Below the pieces are notes generated by a model. It searched no databases. It had not been told where the DNA came from and saw only the letters and a list, made by a program, of their open reading frames with translations. 24,197 nucleotides of DNA, from assembly GCA_030694835.1 (NCBI GenBank), contig JAUYUF010000119.1, positions 1-24,197 on the forward strand, in the 5' to 3' direction. The translations under genes were made by a program, and so were the position numbers. Origin of the DNA: Flavobacteriaceae bacterium. Its GTDB lineage: Bacteria; Bacteroidota; Bacteroidia; Flavobacteriales; Flavobacteriaceae. This document shows, piece by piece, positions 8,664-16,597 of the stretch; positions within the stretch are counted from its first letter, which is position 1; each line of letters starts with the position of its first letter.

Positions 8664-10568
8664 ATGCTGAATATACACAATTTAACGATTTCATTTAGTG
8701 GAGAAGATTTATTCTCAGAAATAACTTTTAAAATTGATCGTGGTCAAAGAATTGGGTTAATTGGTAAAAATGGTGCTGGTAAATCTACCCTATTAAAAAT
8801 AATTGCAGGAGAACAAGAATATGATGCAGGAAGTATAGCAATAGATAAGGAAATTAGCATTGGGTTTTTAAAACAAGATATTGATTTTGATAAAGGATTT
8901 ACCATATTAGAGGAGTCTTATAAAGCATTTACACAGTTAAAAAAACTTGAAAAAGAGATTGATAAAATTAATAAAGAACTTGCTGTTAATCAAGATTACA
9001 ACAGTGAGTATTATAATCAATTAGTAGATAATTTAAGCGATTTAAATCATAGATTTGAATTATTAGGTGGTTATAAATATCAAGGTGAAACTGAAAGAAT
9101 TTTAATTGGATTAGGTTTTAAACGTGAAGATTTTGATAAGCAAACAGACACTTTTTCAGGTGGCTGGAGAATGAGAATTGAATTAGCAAAATTGCTATTA
9201 CAAAATAATGATATTTTACTTTTAGATGAGCCAACTAATCACTTAGATATTGAATCAATTGTATGGTTTGAGAATTTTTTAAAGAGTTATCCGGGAGCAG
9301 TAATTTTGGTTTCGCACGATAAAATGTTTTTAGATAATGTTACCAATCGTACAATAGAAATCTCTTTAGGTCAAATTTATGATTATAAAAAACCATATTC
9401 TGAATATCTTCTTTTAAGAAATGATATCAAAGAAAAGCAATTACAAACACAAAAAAATCAGGAAAAGGAAATAAAGCAAACAGAGCAATTAATCGAAAAA
9501 TTTAGGTATAAAGCTTCAAAGGCAGCTTTTGCTCAATCGTTAATAAAAAAGTTAGATAAAGTTGATCGTATTGAGGTTGATGATACTGATAATTCAGTGA
9601 TGAATATTAAGTTTCCTTTATCTGTTCAGCCAGGAAAAGTGGTTTTTGAGGTTGAGAATGCTTCTAAAAATTATGGTGATAAAAAAGTCCTAACCAATGT
9701 TAATATGTTGATAGACAGAGGAAGCAAAATTGCTTTTGTGGGTCAAAACGGACAAGGGAAAACGACTCTTGCTAAAATGTTGGTAAAAGAGGTGGAGTTT
9801 CAAGGAAAAATAAAACACGGACATAATGTTCAAATTGGCTATTTTGCTCAAAATCAAGCAGAATATTTAGATGGAAATCTTACAGTTTTAGAAACTATGG
9901 AAAATGCTGCAAACGAGCATAATAGGTCAAAAGTTAGAGATATGTTAGGTGCATTTTTGTTTGGAGGTGAAGAAGCGGATAAGAAAGTTAAAGTCCTTTC
10001 TGGTGGTGAACGAAACAGATTAGCATTATGTAAAATGTTGCTTTCTCCCTTTAATGTTTTAATTATGGATGAGCCAACAAATCACCTAGATATTGCATCT
10101 AAAAATGTATTAAAACAAGCACTCATAAATTTTGAAGGTACCCTTATTTTAGTGTCGCATGACCGTGATTTTTTACAAGGACTCACTAATAAAGTATACT
10201 TTTTTAAGGATCAAAAAATAATTGAATATTTAGGAAACATCAATGAATTTTTATCACAGCAAAATTTAAATAATTTCAGAGAAGCTGAAAAGAAAACTAT
10301 TTTAACGGTTCAAGAAAATAGTAGTAGTAAAGAAAATTATCTTCAGAATAGGCAATCAGAAAAGGAAATTAAACAGCTTAAAAATAAACTTAATAAGTTT
10401 GAAAAAGAAATTGCCAAAATTGAAGATGATATTAAAACTATTGAAACGCAGTTAGCTAAAAATTTAGTTGAAGTAACTCCAGATTTCTTTGCAAAATATC
10501 AGGCTAAAAAAGATCAATTAGAGCAGTTGATGGATGAATGGACTTTGTGTGCTGATTTACTAAATTGA
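8664..10568 (+). CDS. ABC-F family ATPase (ribosome-associated type)
   Basis: Cytoplasmic protein with two nucleotide-binding domains and no membrane segments, as in ABC-F translation factors such as Uup, EttA and YdiF. NBD1 carries Walker A GKNGAGKST (34-42), signature FSGGW (about 164-168) and Walker B LLLDEPTNHLD. A charged linker helix pair lies between the domains (about 245-300). NBD2 carries Walker A GQNGQGKTT (360-368), signature LSGGE (about 445) and Walker B LIMDEPTNHLD (about 465-475). The C-terminal 80 residues form a lysine- and glutamate-rich coiled coil as in Uup. ABC-F proteins generally act on the ribosome E site or on stalled ribosomes; a few confer antibiotic resistance, but nothing here singles out a resistance subtype. 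The gene appears monocistronic. Confidence 0.93.
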   Translation: MLNIHNLTISFSGEDLFSEITFKIDRGQRIGLIGKNGAGKSTLLKIIAGEQEYDAGSIAIDKEISIGFLKQDIDFDKGFTILEESYKAFTQLKKLEKEIDKINKELAVNQDYNSEYYNQLVDNLSDLNHRFELLGGYKYQGETERILIGLGFKREDFDKQTDTFSGGWRMRIELAKLLLQNNDILLLDEPTNHLDIESIVWFENFLKSYPGAVILVSHDKMFLDNVTNRTIEISLGQIYDYKKPYSEYLLLRNDIKEKQLQTQKNQEKEIKQTEQLIEKFRYKASKAAFAQSLIKKLDKVDRIEVDDTDNSVMNIKFPLSVQPGKVVFEVENASKNYGDKKVLTNVNMLIDRGSKIAFVGQNGQGKTTLAKMLVKEVEFQGKIKHGHNVQIGYFAQNQAEYLDGNLTVLETMENAANEHNRSKVRDMLGAFLFGGEEADKKVKVLSGGERNRLALCKMLLSPFNVLIMDEPTNHLDIASKNVLKQALINFEGTLILVSHDRDFLQGLTNKVYFFKDQKIIEYLGNINEFLSQQNLNNFREAEKKTILTVQENSSSKENYLQNRQSEKEIKQLKNKLNKFEKEIAKIEDDIKTIETQLAKNLVEVTPDFFAKYQAKKDQLEQLMDEWTLCADLLN

Positions 10569-10721
10569 AAGTTGAATATTTTAGAGGATAAAAAAAAGAC
10601 TTATCAAAAATAATTTTGAATAGTTTAACATTTTTCAACTTCTAAAATATAGGAAAGTAACAAAATAATTAGTTAATTTTATCAACAAATTTATAATAGA
10701 AATTACTTGTAATTATTTAAT

Positions 10722-11564
10722 ATGAAAATTAAAATACTTTTATATAGTCTTTGTTTGTCAGTTGTTTTATCTAGTTGTTACTCTAAAAAACAAGTTTATA
10801 CTCCGCAGCAAACTACAACAAAATCAGTTAGTCAAAAACCTATTGAATCTGTTGTTAAAACAAAAGAAGAAGTAAAAACAGAAGTTAGAAATAGCGCTTA
10901 TGCTAGAGAAATACTTGAACGAAAACCTCAATTAAAAATAGTTACACTTTTGTATATCGATCTATTTTCTGGTGAAGCCATGTCAGAAATGAGAAAGTTT
11001 AAAATACCTGCAAGTATCAAATTGGCACAAGCTATCGTAGAATCTAATAGTGGGCAGAGCCATTTATCACTTAAATCTAATAATCATTTTGGTGTGAAGT
11101 GCCATAAAGGATGGGAAGGACTATCAGTATCGCATGACGACGATTCTTTAGGTGAATGTTTTAGAAAATATGAAGATCCTAAATTGTCATTTGTTGATCA
11201 TTCAAACTTTTTAAAAACAAGACCTCGTTATAATACACTCTTTACTTTTAAAGAGAATGACTATATTTCATGGGCTTTCGGATTAAAAGAAGCTGGATAT
11301 GCTACTGATAAATTGTATCCATTAAAGCTGATTAAACTTATTGAAGATTATGAATTATATTTATTTGATGAACAAGTTTTAGGTTATAAAACAATTTTAC
11401 AAAAGCCCGATGTTATTACTTTAACTGAGCACGAAGTAGTTAAAGGAGACACACTTTATTCAATTTCAAAGAAATATAATTTAACAGTTGATGAGCTTGT
11501 TAAAATAAATGATCTCAACGGCACCGCAATATCTATTGGTCAAAAATTAGTCGTTAGTAAATAA
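10722..11564 (+). CDS. Glucosaminidase-domain lipoprotein with C-terminal LysM
   Basis: Probable outer-membrane-anchored peptidoglycan hydrolase cleaving at N-acetylglucosamine. The protein has 280 residues. A lipoprotein signal ends in LSSC (C19 lipidated), followed by a Thr/Lys/Gln-rich linker. A glucosaminidase domain (PF01832 type, about 80-210) contains IVESNSGQS with the probable catalytic E107, then NNHFGVKCH and the conserved FRKYEDPKLSF region. A LysM repeat (about 237-279; VVKGDTLYSISKKYNLTV) should bind the glycan strand. The 153 bases upstream contain no clear promoter match; only a 10-base inverted repeat with a 55-base spacer is seen there. The gene converges on the next one and shares a terminator with it. 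Confidence 0.88.
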   Translation: MKIKILLYSLCLSVVLSSCYSKKQVYTPQQTTTKSVSQKPIESVVKTKEEVKTEVRNSAYAREILERKPQLKIVTLLYIDLFSGEAMSEMRKFKIPASIKLAQAIVESNSGQSHLSLKSNNHFGVKCHKGWEGLSVSHDDDSLGECFRKYEDPKLSFVDHSNFLKTRPRYNTLFTFKENDYISWAFGLKEAGYATDKLYPLKLIKLIEDYELYLFDEQVLGYKTILQKPDVITLTEHEVVKGDTLYSISKKYNLTVDELVKINDLNGTAISIGQKLVVSK

Positions 11565-11567
11565 AAA

Positions 11568-11590
11568 AAACTCGAGAATTCCCCGAGTTT
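11568..11590. terminator. Shared terminator between convergent genes
   Basis: AAACTCG (11568-11574) and CGAGTTT (11584-11590) form a 7-bp stem with a 9-base loop. Read on the minus strand, the hairpin is followed by a run of eight T, so it is a proper intrinsic terminator for the minus-strand gene at 11619-12080. In the plus direction the T-run is short, so termination of the glucosaminidase gene there is probably weaker. Confidence 0.75.
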
Positions 11591-11618
11591 CTTAACTAAA
11601 AACTAATTTACTAACTAA

Positions 11619-12080
11619 CTAATTTTTTATTCTGCAATAATTTCCGCATCTGTTTTCTGCAAATTTTTTATTGCGATTCATATCTTGAAAATTCATGCGT
11701 TTATTTTGATAGTTTTCTTTCCAACTTAAGTACTGTTTTTCGCCTAGAATTTGTTTCATTTCAGCTTGATGTTTTTTCTGATTATCTAAACGTTGCAATT
11801 GTTTTTGGTACAACTCATCAGAAGTCAATGATTTATTTTCAGCTCTGCGAGCTTTCATTTCTTCTCTATTTTGTTGTCTCTTTTGCGCATATTGAAGATT
11901 TAACTGATATAAATCTTTGCGTTGTTGAGCATTCAAATCAAAATTTAATTCCATTTTTTTAGTTTGAAGTTCAGCTATCTGTTCAGGAGTAAATAAATGT
12001 TTTTGTTCCTGTACATTTTTTTCTTGCGCGTTTACATTAAAAAGTATTATAAAGGCAAATAAGGTTAATAAGGTTCTCAT
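11619..12080 (-). CDS. Small periplasmic Spy/CpxP-like helical protein
   Basis: A secreted protein of 153 residues. A clear signal peptide (MRTLLTLFAFIILFNVNAQ, cleavage after residue 19) is followed by an almost wholly helical, Gln/Lys/Glu-rich chain. Around 32-60 it reads FTPEQIAELQTKKMELNFDLN and around 88-128 SLTSDELYQKQLQRLDNQ leading into LGEKQYLSWKE. This pattern (hydrophobic T-x-E-Q, helix, LT-x-x-x, helix, LG-x-x-Q-Y-x-x-W) resembles the Spy/CpxP-like periplasmic proteins common in Flavobacteriaceae, which in other bacteria act as chaperones or stress sensors. The C-terminus has two cysteines close together (RCGNYC), unusual for Spy/CpxP. It is divergent from the ygiQ-like gene. The function here is uncertain. 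Confidence 0.7.
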   Translation of the reverse strand: MRTLLTLFAFIILFNVNAQEKNVQEQKHLFTPEQIAELQTKKMELNFDLNAQQRKDLYQLNLQYAQKRQQNREEMKARRAENKSLTSDELYQKQLQRLDNQKKHQAEMKQILGEKQYLSWKENYQNKRMNFQDMNRNKKFAENRCGNYCRIKN

Positions 12081-12187
12081 AATATTAAGGATTTAATTTG
12101 TTCTTTTGACTCTATAAATTCTAAATGGTTTAACATTAAATTGAGCTTAACAAAAATTTAACAATCACGCATACAGAATAATAATTG

Positions 12188-12195
12188 TATTTTTG
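12188..12195 (+). promoter_or_regulatory. Putative -7 box immediately upstream of the ygiQ-like gene
   Basis: TATTTTTG matches TAnnTTTG and ends 6 bases before the preferred ATG at 12202. Transcription would start at or within a couple of bases of the start codon, giving a leaderless or near-leaderless mRNA. It overlaps an in-frame TTG (12193), so that TTG is unlikely to be the true start. No clear -33 TTG. Confidence 0.5.
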
Positions 12196-12201
12196 CACTC
12201 A

Positions 12202-14100
12202 ATGAACAATTATTTACTTTCAGACTGGTTACCAACAACTAAAAAAGAAGTTTCTATTCGAGGATGGGAAGAGCTTGATGTTATTCTTTTTAGCGGTGAT
12301 GCGTATATTGATCATCCAGCTTTTGGTCCAGCTGTAATTGGCAGAATTCTTGAAAGTTATGGTTTAAAAGTAGCTATTGTTCCTCAACCAAATGTTAATG
12401 ATAATCTTCAAGATTTTACCAAATTAGGGAAACCAAGATTGTTTTTTGGCGTAACTGCTGGCAGTATGGATTCCTTAGTAAATCATTACACAGCCAATAA
12501 AAATAGGAGAGATTCAGATGCTTATACACCTGGAGGAGAAATAGGGCATAGACCAGATTATCCTACAATAGTATATTCTAAAATAATTAAACAATTTTAT
12601 CCTGATGTTCCGATTCTTATTGGTGGAATTGAAGCTTCATTGAGAAGAGTTACTCATTATGATTATTTAAGTGACAATTTAAAACCCTCTATTTTGGCTG
12701 ATTCTGGTGCTGATTTATTGGTTTACGGAATGGGAGAACAGCCACTTAGAGAAATTGTTACTTTATTACAAAAAGGAGTTCCGTTTACTTCTTTGAAAAC
12801 AGTAAATCAAACAGCATTTCTTATTGAAACTGAAAGTGATTTACCTAAAAATAAGAATTGGGAAGACGTTTCTATCAATTCACATCAGGAATGTGTGAAA
12901 GATAAAAAAGCATATGCATCTAATTTTAAAATCATAGAGCAAGAGTCTAATAAATTAAATGGTAGAAGAATTTTACAAAATATTGGTAAAAAGAAACTGG
13001 TTATAAATCCACCTTTTAAAACCATGACAGAAACTGAAATTGACTTCTCTTTTGATTTGCCATACACAAGACTTCCACATCCAAAATATAAAAATAGGGG
13101 GGCGATTTCTGCTTATGAGATGATAAAATTCTCTGTAAATATTCATAGAGGATGTTTTGGTGGATGCAGTTTTTGTACGATTTCTGCACATCAAGGTAAA
13201 TTTATTGCAAGTAGAAGTAAGGAATCTATTTTAAAAGAAGTTGATGCACTTACAAAAATGGACGATTTTAAAGGCTATTTATCTGATGTTGGTGGACCTT
13301 CTGCAAATATGTATAAAATGCAAGGAAAAGATATGAGTATTTGTGAAAAGTGCATTGCTCCATCTTGTATTTCACCAACAGTTTGCTATAATTTAGACAC
13401 ATCACATCAACCAATGATTGATTTATATCAGGCAATTGATAAACATCCTGGTATAAAAAAATCACATATTGGCAGTGGAATTAGATATGATTTATTAGTA
13501 CCTGAATTTAATAAAAAAGCAGATCCTAAAGATTTAGAAAATTACACCAAAGAAGTGTTAACAAAACATGTTTCAGGGCGATTAAAAGTGGCTCCTGAGC
13601 ATACTTCTGACAAAGTGTTGAAGTTGATGCGTAAACCATCATTTAGTAATTTTCACCTTTTTAAAAATCAATTTGATTTAGTCAATAAAAAAAATAATTT
13701 AAATCAACAGTTGATACCTTATTTTATTTCTAGTCATCCAGATTGTGAGTTAGAAGATATGGCACAATTAGCAGCCGAAACAAAGGACATGGGTTTTAAA
13801 TTAGAGCAAGTACAAGATTTTACCCCTACACCTATGACTTTATCAACTGTAATTTATTATAGTGGATATCATCCGTATAGTCTAAAAGAAATTCAGACAC
13901 CTAAAACAAAAAAGGAAAAATTAGAACAACATCGTTTTTTCTTTTGGTACAAAAAAGAAAATCAAGCATGGATTAAAAACGTGTTAGAACGTTTATCACG
14001 TCCTGATTTGTTAAAAAACTTACTGCCAGGATTTGTAAATGCTACACAATTCAAAAATAAAAAGAAAAACAAAAGTAGTTTTAAAAAATTTTCTAAGTAA
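12202..14100 (+). CDS. YgiQ family radical SAM protein
   Basis: A radical SAM protein of the UPF0313/YgiQ family; its physiological reaction is not established. The N-terminal part (about 1-290) has the YgiQ hallmark DVILFSGDAYIDHPAFGPAV and GGIEASLRR. The radical SAM cluster motif is C318-x3-C322-x2-C325 within RGCFGGCSFC. A second cysteine group (C381, C384, C389, C395) lies downstream and could hold another metal cluster; it is a family feature. The C-terminal region (about 520-632) is the DUF3362-type extension and ends in a Lys-rich tail. I place the start at the ATG at 12202 (632 residues) rather than the TTG three codons upstream, because that TTG lies inside a promoter box. Confidence 0.93.
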   Translation: MNNYLLSDWLPTTKKEVSIRGWEELDVILFSGDAYIDHPAFGPAVIGRILESYGLKVAIVPQPNVNDNLQDFTKLGKPRLFFGVTAGSMDSLVNHYTANKNRRDSDAYTPGGEIGHRPDYPTIVYSKIIKQFYPDVPILIGGIEASLRRVTHYDYLSDNLKPSILADSGADLLVYGMGEQPLREIVTLLQKGVPFTSLKTVNQTAFLIETESDLPKNKNWEDVSINSHQECVKDKKAYASNFKIIEQESNKLNGRRILQNIGKKKLVINPPFKTMTETEIDFSFDLPYTRLPHPKYKNRGAISAYEMIKFSVNIHRGCFGGCSFCTISAHQGKFIASRSKESILKEVDALTKMDDFKGYLSDVGGPSANMYKMQGKDMSICEKCIAPSCISPTVCYNLDTSHQPMIDLYQAIDKHPGIKKSHIGSGIRYDLLVPEFNKKADPKDLENYTKEVLTKHVSGRLKVAPEHTSDKVLKLMRKPSFSNFHLFKNQFDLVNKKNNLNQQLIPYFISSHPDCELEDMAQLAAETKDMGFKLEQVQDFTPTPMTLSTVIYYSGYHPYSLKEIQTPKTKKEKLEQHRFFFWYKKENQAWIKNVLERLSRPDLLKNLLPGFVNATQFKNKKKNKSSFKKFSK

Positions 14101-14152
14101 AAAATCAATAAATATCTATAATTTTAAAAGATTAGCTTCATTAAAATTGGCT

Positions 14153-14160
14153 TATATTTG
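14153..14160 (+). promoter_or_regulatory. Putative -7 promoter box of the MscS-like gene
   Basis: TATATTTG matches TAnnTTTG exactly, about 62 bases before the start codon. There is no exact -33 TTG at the expected spacing. Confidence 0.5.
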
Positions 14161-14221
14161 AATAATAATCAGATTTAAGAAAATCATATTTATTAATAAG
14201 TTTAATCAAAAATCTAAATAG

Positions 14222-15859
14222 ATGAAAAAGATATTGTTGCCTTTCTTGGTTTTAATTGCCATCTCAAGTTTTGCACAAAAAAAAATAAAAGTTGATTTAT
14301 CAAACCCAAAAGCAACTGTTAGTACTCATTTAAAGTTTTTAAGTGATGATAATTATTCTCTAGAAAATTCTTCAAAAGCATTTTATAAGCTTGAACCTTC
14401 TCATGCAAAAGAAAGTGCTAAAAAATTAAAAATGATTTTTAATGGAAAAGGATTAAAGGTAGATTTTGATAAAATTCCTAATGATCCAAATTATGTTGAT
14501 ACTACAATTGTTAACAAACCAAATAAATATATTTTATTTTCTAAGCAATTACCTCAGGTTTATTTAGTTAAAATTGACAATAATTGGTACTTTTCAGATG
14601 AAACTGTTAATGAAATAGATAGTTTATACAGTGAAGTATATCCTTGGTATACACAATGGATTCATTCTATTGTGCCTAATATTAGCCAAAAAAAAATCTT
14701 AAATATTGAATTATGGCAATTGATAGCTGTTTCAACCATAATCATTTGTTTTTTCATCCTTTATTTTATTTTAAGAGAGATTTTGACATTTATATTGAGA
14801 AAAGTTCAGTTTTTGTTATTTCATAAACGAAATACAAACATCAATGTAGCGTTAAAACATTTTGCAAGACCAATTGTTGTTTTATTACTAATTTATATTG
14901 TAAGTAAATTAGTTCCCTCTTTACTTTTTTCTATAGATATTAACCACTTTCTAATTGTTGTTTTAGAAATCATTTCAACAATTTATTGGATTTTACTTTT
15001 CCTTGATTTAGTAAAAGTAATTATGAGTTTTTATGAAGAATATACAGAACGAACTGATAGTAAGTTAGATGATCAATTAGTTCCTATTCTGAAAAACTTT
15101 TTAAGAGGAATTGTCATATTTATAGGGTTTTTAAAGCTTTTAACAGTATTTGGATTAGATCCAACAACAGTAATTGCAGGTGCATCCATTGGAGGTATTG
15201 CTATTGCTTTTGCTTCACAGGATACAGTAAAAAACTTTATTGGAACGTTTATGATTTTCTTGGACAAACCTTTTCATATTGGAGATTGGATTGTAGCAGA
15301 AGGCGTTGAAGGTACTGTAGAAGAAGTTGGATTCAGATCAACCAGAATTCGCGCTTTTGACACTTCGTTATTTCAAATTCCAAATAGTAAACTAGCAGAA
15401 ATTGTAGTTAATAATAAAGGGTTAAGAAAATATAGAAGATACAAAACAGAATTAGGTATTAGATATGATACACCGCCCGAATTGATTGAAGCTTTTGTAA
15501 AAGGAGTTAGAGAATTAATTATTTTACATCCAGATACCTTATCAGATCAGTATAATGTAGAGTTTACAGGTTTTGGTAATTCATCTTTATTAATACTTTT
15601 AAATGTGTTTTTTATTGAGTTAGACTGGAATGTTGAACAATCATCTAAACATCGATTACATATGGCTATTGTTAAATTGGCAAAAGACTTAGGAGTCGAA
15701 TTTGCATTCCCATCATCTACATTGATAATAGAACAGTTTCCAGAAAAAACGAGTGTGAATATGAAGTATAATCTTTCTAATGAACATATTCAAAATGCTA
15801 TAGAAAAAAATAAGGAAGATTTTAAATTAAGTTTACATGATTATCCTAAAAAAGATTAA
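14222..15859 (+). CDS. MscS-family mechanosensitive channel with secreted N-terminal domain
   Basis: Inner-membrane channel of the small-conductance mechanosensitive family, which releases solutes during osmotic down-shock. The 545-residue protein starts with a signal peptide (1-18, ending ISSFAQ). A soluble, presumably periplasmic domain of about 140 residues follows (20-160). Transmembrane segments lie at about 165-190, 213-237, 242-270 and 291-310, then the pore-lining TM3 at about 315-345 with the typical small-residue pattern VIAGASIGGIAIAFASQD. The following VKNFIGTFMIFLDKPFHIGDWI stretch (from about 336) is the MscS core signature, leading into the beta domain and C-terminal alpha/beta domain (to about 505). 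It is monocistronic and converges on the LytTR gene. Confidence 0.92.
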   Translation: MKKILLPFLVLIAISSFAQKKIKVDLSNPKATVSTHLKFLSDDNYSLENSSKAFYKLEPSHAKESAKKLKMIFNGKGLKVDFDKIPNDPNYVDTTIVNKPNKYILFSKQLPQVYLVKIDNNWYFSDETVNEIDSLYSEVYPWYTQWIHSIVPNISQKKILNIELWQLIAVSTIIICFFILYFILREILTFILRKVQFLLFHKRNTNINVALKHFARPIVVLLLIYIVSKLVPSLLFSIDINHFLIVVLEIISTIYWILLFLDLVKVIMSFYEEYTERTDSKLDDQLVPILKNFLRGIVIFIGFLKLLTVFGLDPTTVIAGASIGGIAIAFASQDTVKNFIGTFMIFLDKPFHIGDWIVAEGVEGTVEEVGFRSTRIRAFDTSLFQIPNSKLAEIVVNNKGLRKYRRYKTELGIRYDTPPELIEAFVKGVRELIILHPDTLSDQYNVEFTGFGNSSLLILLNVFFIELDWNVEQSSKHRLHMAIVKLAKDLGVEFAFPSSTLIIEQFPEKTSVNMKYNLSNEHIQNAIEKNKEDFKLSLHDYPKKD

Positions 15860-15861
15860 TT

Positions 15862-15876
15862 AAAAAGAGGCTTTTT
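15862..15876 (+). terminator. Weak terminator-like hairpin after the MscS gene
   Basis: AAAAAG (15862-15867), a 3-base loop, then CTTTTT (15871-15876) followed by T-rich sequence. The stem has only one G-C pair, so it would be a weak terminator. A near-identical AAGAGGCTTTTTT occurs at 23181-23193, at the other end of the LytTR/PqqD gene cluster. Confidence 0.4.
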
Positions 15877-15889
15877 TTATGTTAATAAA

Positions 15890-16210
15890 TTAAATCATTT
15901 TTAAATAAATTAAATCCATTAATTCTTTTTTTCTGCTCTTGCTAATTGATAGTTGATAATTTCCAATACTCACAACATCATTTTGTACAAAATTTATTTT
16001 ATCAAAGTTGATTATATACGATCTATGAATTTGAACAAATTTATCATTAGGTAAGATATTCATCAAATTAGTTAAAGTTGCTAGAGAAACAATTTTTTTA
16101 TCTTCCATAAAAAAGCGAACATAATCACCCAAACTTTCAATATAGATAATATCATTAATAATGATTTTCTGCAACTTATAATCAGACTTTACAAAAAAGT
16201 AGGTTTCCAT
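15890..16210 (-). CDS. Stand-alone LytTR-type DNA-binding regulator
   Basis: A transcription regulator of 106 residues that is essentially just a LytTR DNA-binding domain. The sequence shows the family pattern IIINDIIYIESLGDYVRFFM (about 16-35), SLATLTNLMNILP, FVQIHRSYIINFDKI (about 58-72) and the closing basic SKSRKKELMDLI. There is no response-regulator receiver domain, membrane segment or sensor domain, so any signal must come from a partner or from protein level. It is divergent from the PqqD-like operon, separated by 143 bases that hold repeated candidate LytTR sites, so it probably controls that operon and itself. The protein family is sure; the target is inferred. Confidence 0.9.
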   Translation of the reverse strand: METYFFVKSDYKLQKIIINDIIYIESLGDYVRFFMEDKKIVSLATLTNLMNILPNDKFVQIHRSYIINFDKINFVQNDVVSIGNYQLSISKSRKKELMDLIYLKMI

Positions 16211-16218
16211 AATATAGT

Positions 16219-16269
16219 TTATCGATTAGATTAGTTATTTCATCGAAAGTTTAAAGGAACTAATCAAAA
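16219..16269. promoter_or_regulatory. Candidate LytTR operator: three direct repeats at 21-bp spacing
   Basis: TTATCGATT (16219-16227), TCATCGAAA (16240-16248) and TAATCAAAA (16261-16269) share T-x-ATC-(G/A)-A and start exactly 21 bases apart. LytTR proteins generally bind pairs of roughly 9-bp direct repeats separated by about 12 bp, the same geometry. Further copies of the core lie nearby: inverted at 16277-16285 (TTTTGATAA) and direct at 16289-16297 (TAATCAAAT). The array starts 9 bases upstream of the LytTR start codon, so autoregulation is plausible. No experimental evidence. Confidence 0.5.
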
Positions 16270-16292
16270 ACATTCATTTTGATAAAATTAAT

Positions 16293-16304
16293 CAAATATA
16301 TTTA
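16293..16304. promoter_or_regulatory. Overlapping divergent -7 boxes between LytTR and PqqD-like genes
   Basis: Read on the minus strand, 16300-16293 is TATATTTG, an exact TAnnTTTG box pointing toward the LytTR gene. Read on the plus strand, 16297-16304 is TATATTTA, a 7-of-8 match pointing toward the PqqD-like operon. The plus box has TTTTG at 16277-16281 upstream, though with a short 15-base spacing. If both are real, the two promoters overlap and would compete. Confidence 0.4.
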
Positions 16305-16353
16305 CAATGGATTAATAGAATAGGAAACAATTATCACATTAAAATTTACAACG

Positions 16354-16596
16354 ATGAAATTAAAAAAAAGTATAGCAATTAGTGAGAACGGATTTGTATT
16401 TAATCCGGAAATAGGAACCTCATTTACGACTAATTCATTGGGAGTAGCTATTTTAAAACAATTAAAAAATAGTACTACTAAAGAAAAAATTAGAGATTCT
16501 ATATCTACTAGTTATGATGTTGATGCCGTAACCTGTGAAAAAGATTTAGATGATTTTTTAAGAATGCTAGATCAATATAATTTAATTGAAAATTAA
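16354..16596 (+). CDS. PqqD-like (RRE-fold) small protein
   Basis: An 80-residue protein matching the PqqD family pattern: FVFNPEIGTSFTTNSLG (about 14-30), then AILKQLKNS, a helix KEKIRDSISTSYDVD, and EKDLDDFLRMLDQYNLIEN at the end. PqqD-type domains form the RiPP recognition element, a small winged-helix-like fold that binds leader peptides and presents them to modifying enzymes. It is the first gene of a six-gene operon; the ATP-grasp gene starts one base after its stop. No radical SAM PqqE-like partner and no obvious precursor peptide are encoded here. It could instead serve as a protein carrier for the ligase next to it. Family assignment is good; role unknown. Confidence 0.82.
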   Translation: MKLKKSIAISENGFVFNPEIGTSFTTNSLGVAILKQLKNSTTKEKIRDSISTSYDVDAVTCEKDLDDFLRMLDQYNLIEN

Positions 16597-16597
16597 G

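Noticed and set aside
10571..10650. Inverted repeat ATATTTTAGA (10576-10585) / TCTAAAATAT (10641-10650) after the ABC-F gene
   Set aside because: The arms are 10 bases, almost all A/T, with a 55-base spacer and no T-run after the second arm. In DNA this AT-rich such a match is expected by chance; it is neither a good terminator nor a clear operator.
16211..16353. Possible hidden RiPP precursor peptide upstream of the PqqD-like gene
   Set aside because: Both strands were read for short frames; only very short, stop-interrupted ones exist, with no leader/core pattern.
16586..16597. TTG start four codons upstream for the ATP-grasp gene
   Set aside because: It would overlap the end of the PqqD-like gene, while an ATG lies one base after that stop and directly precedes the conserved N-terminus.
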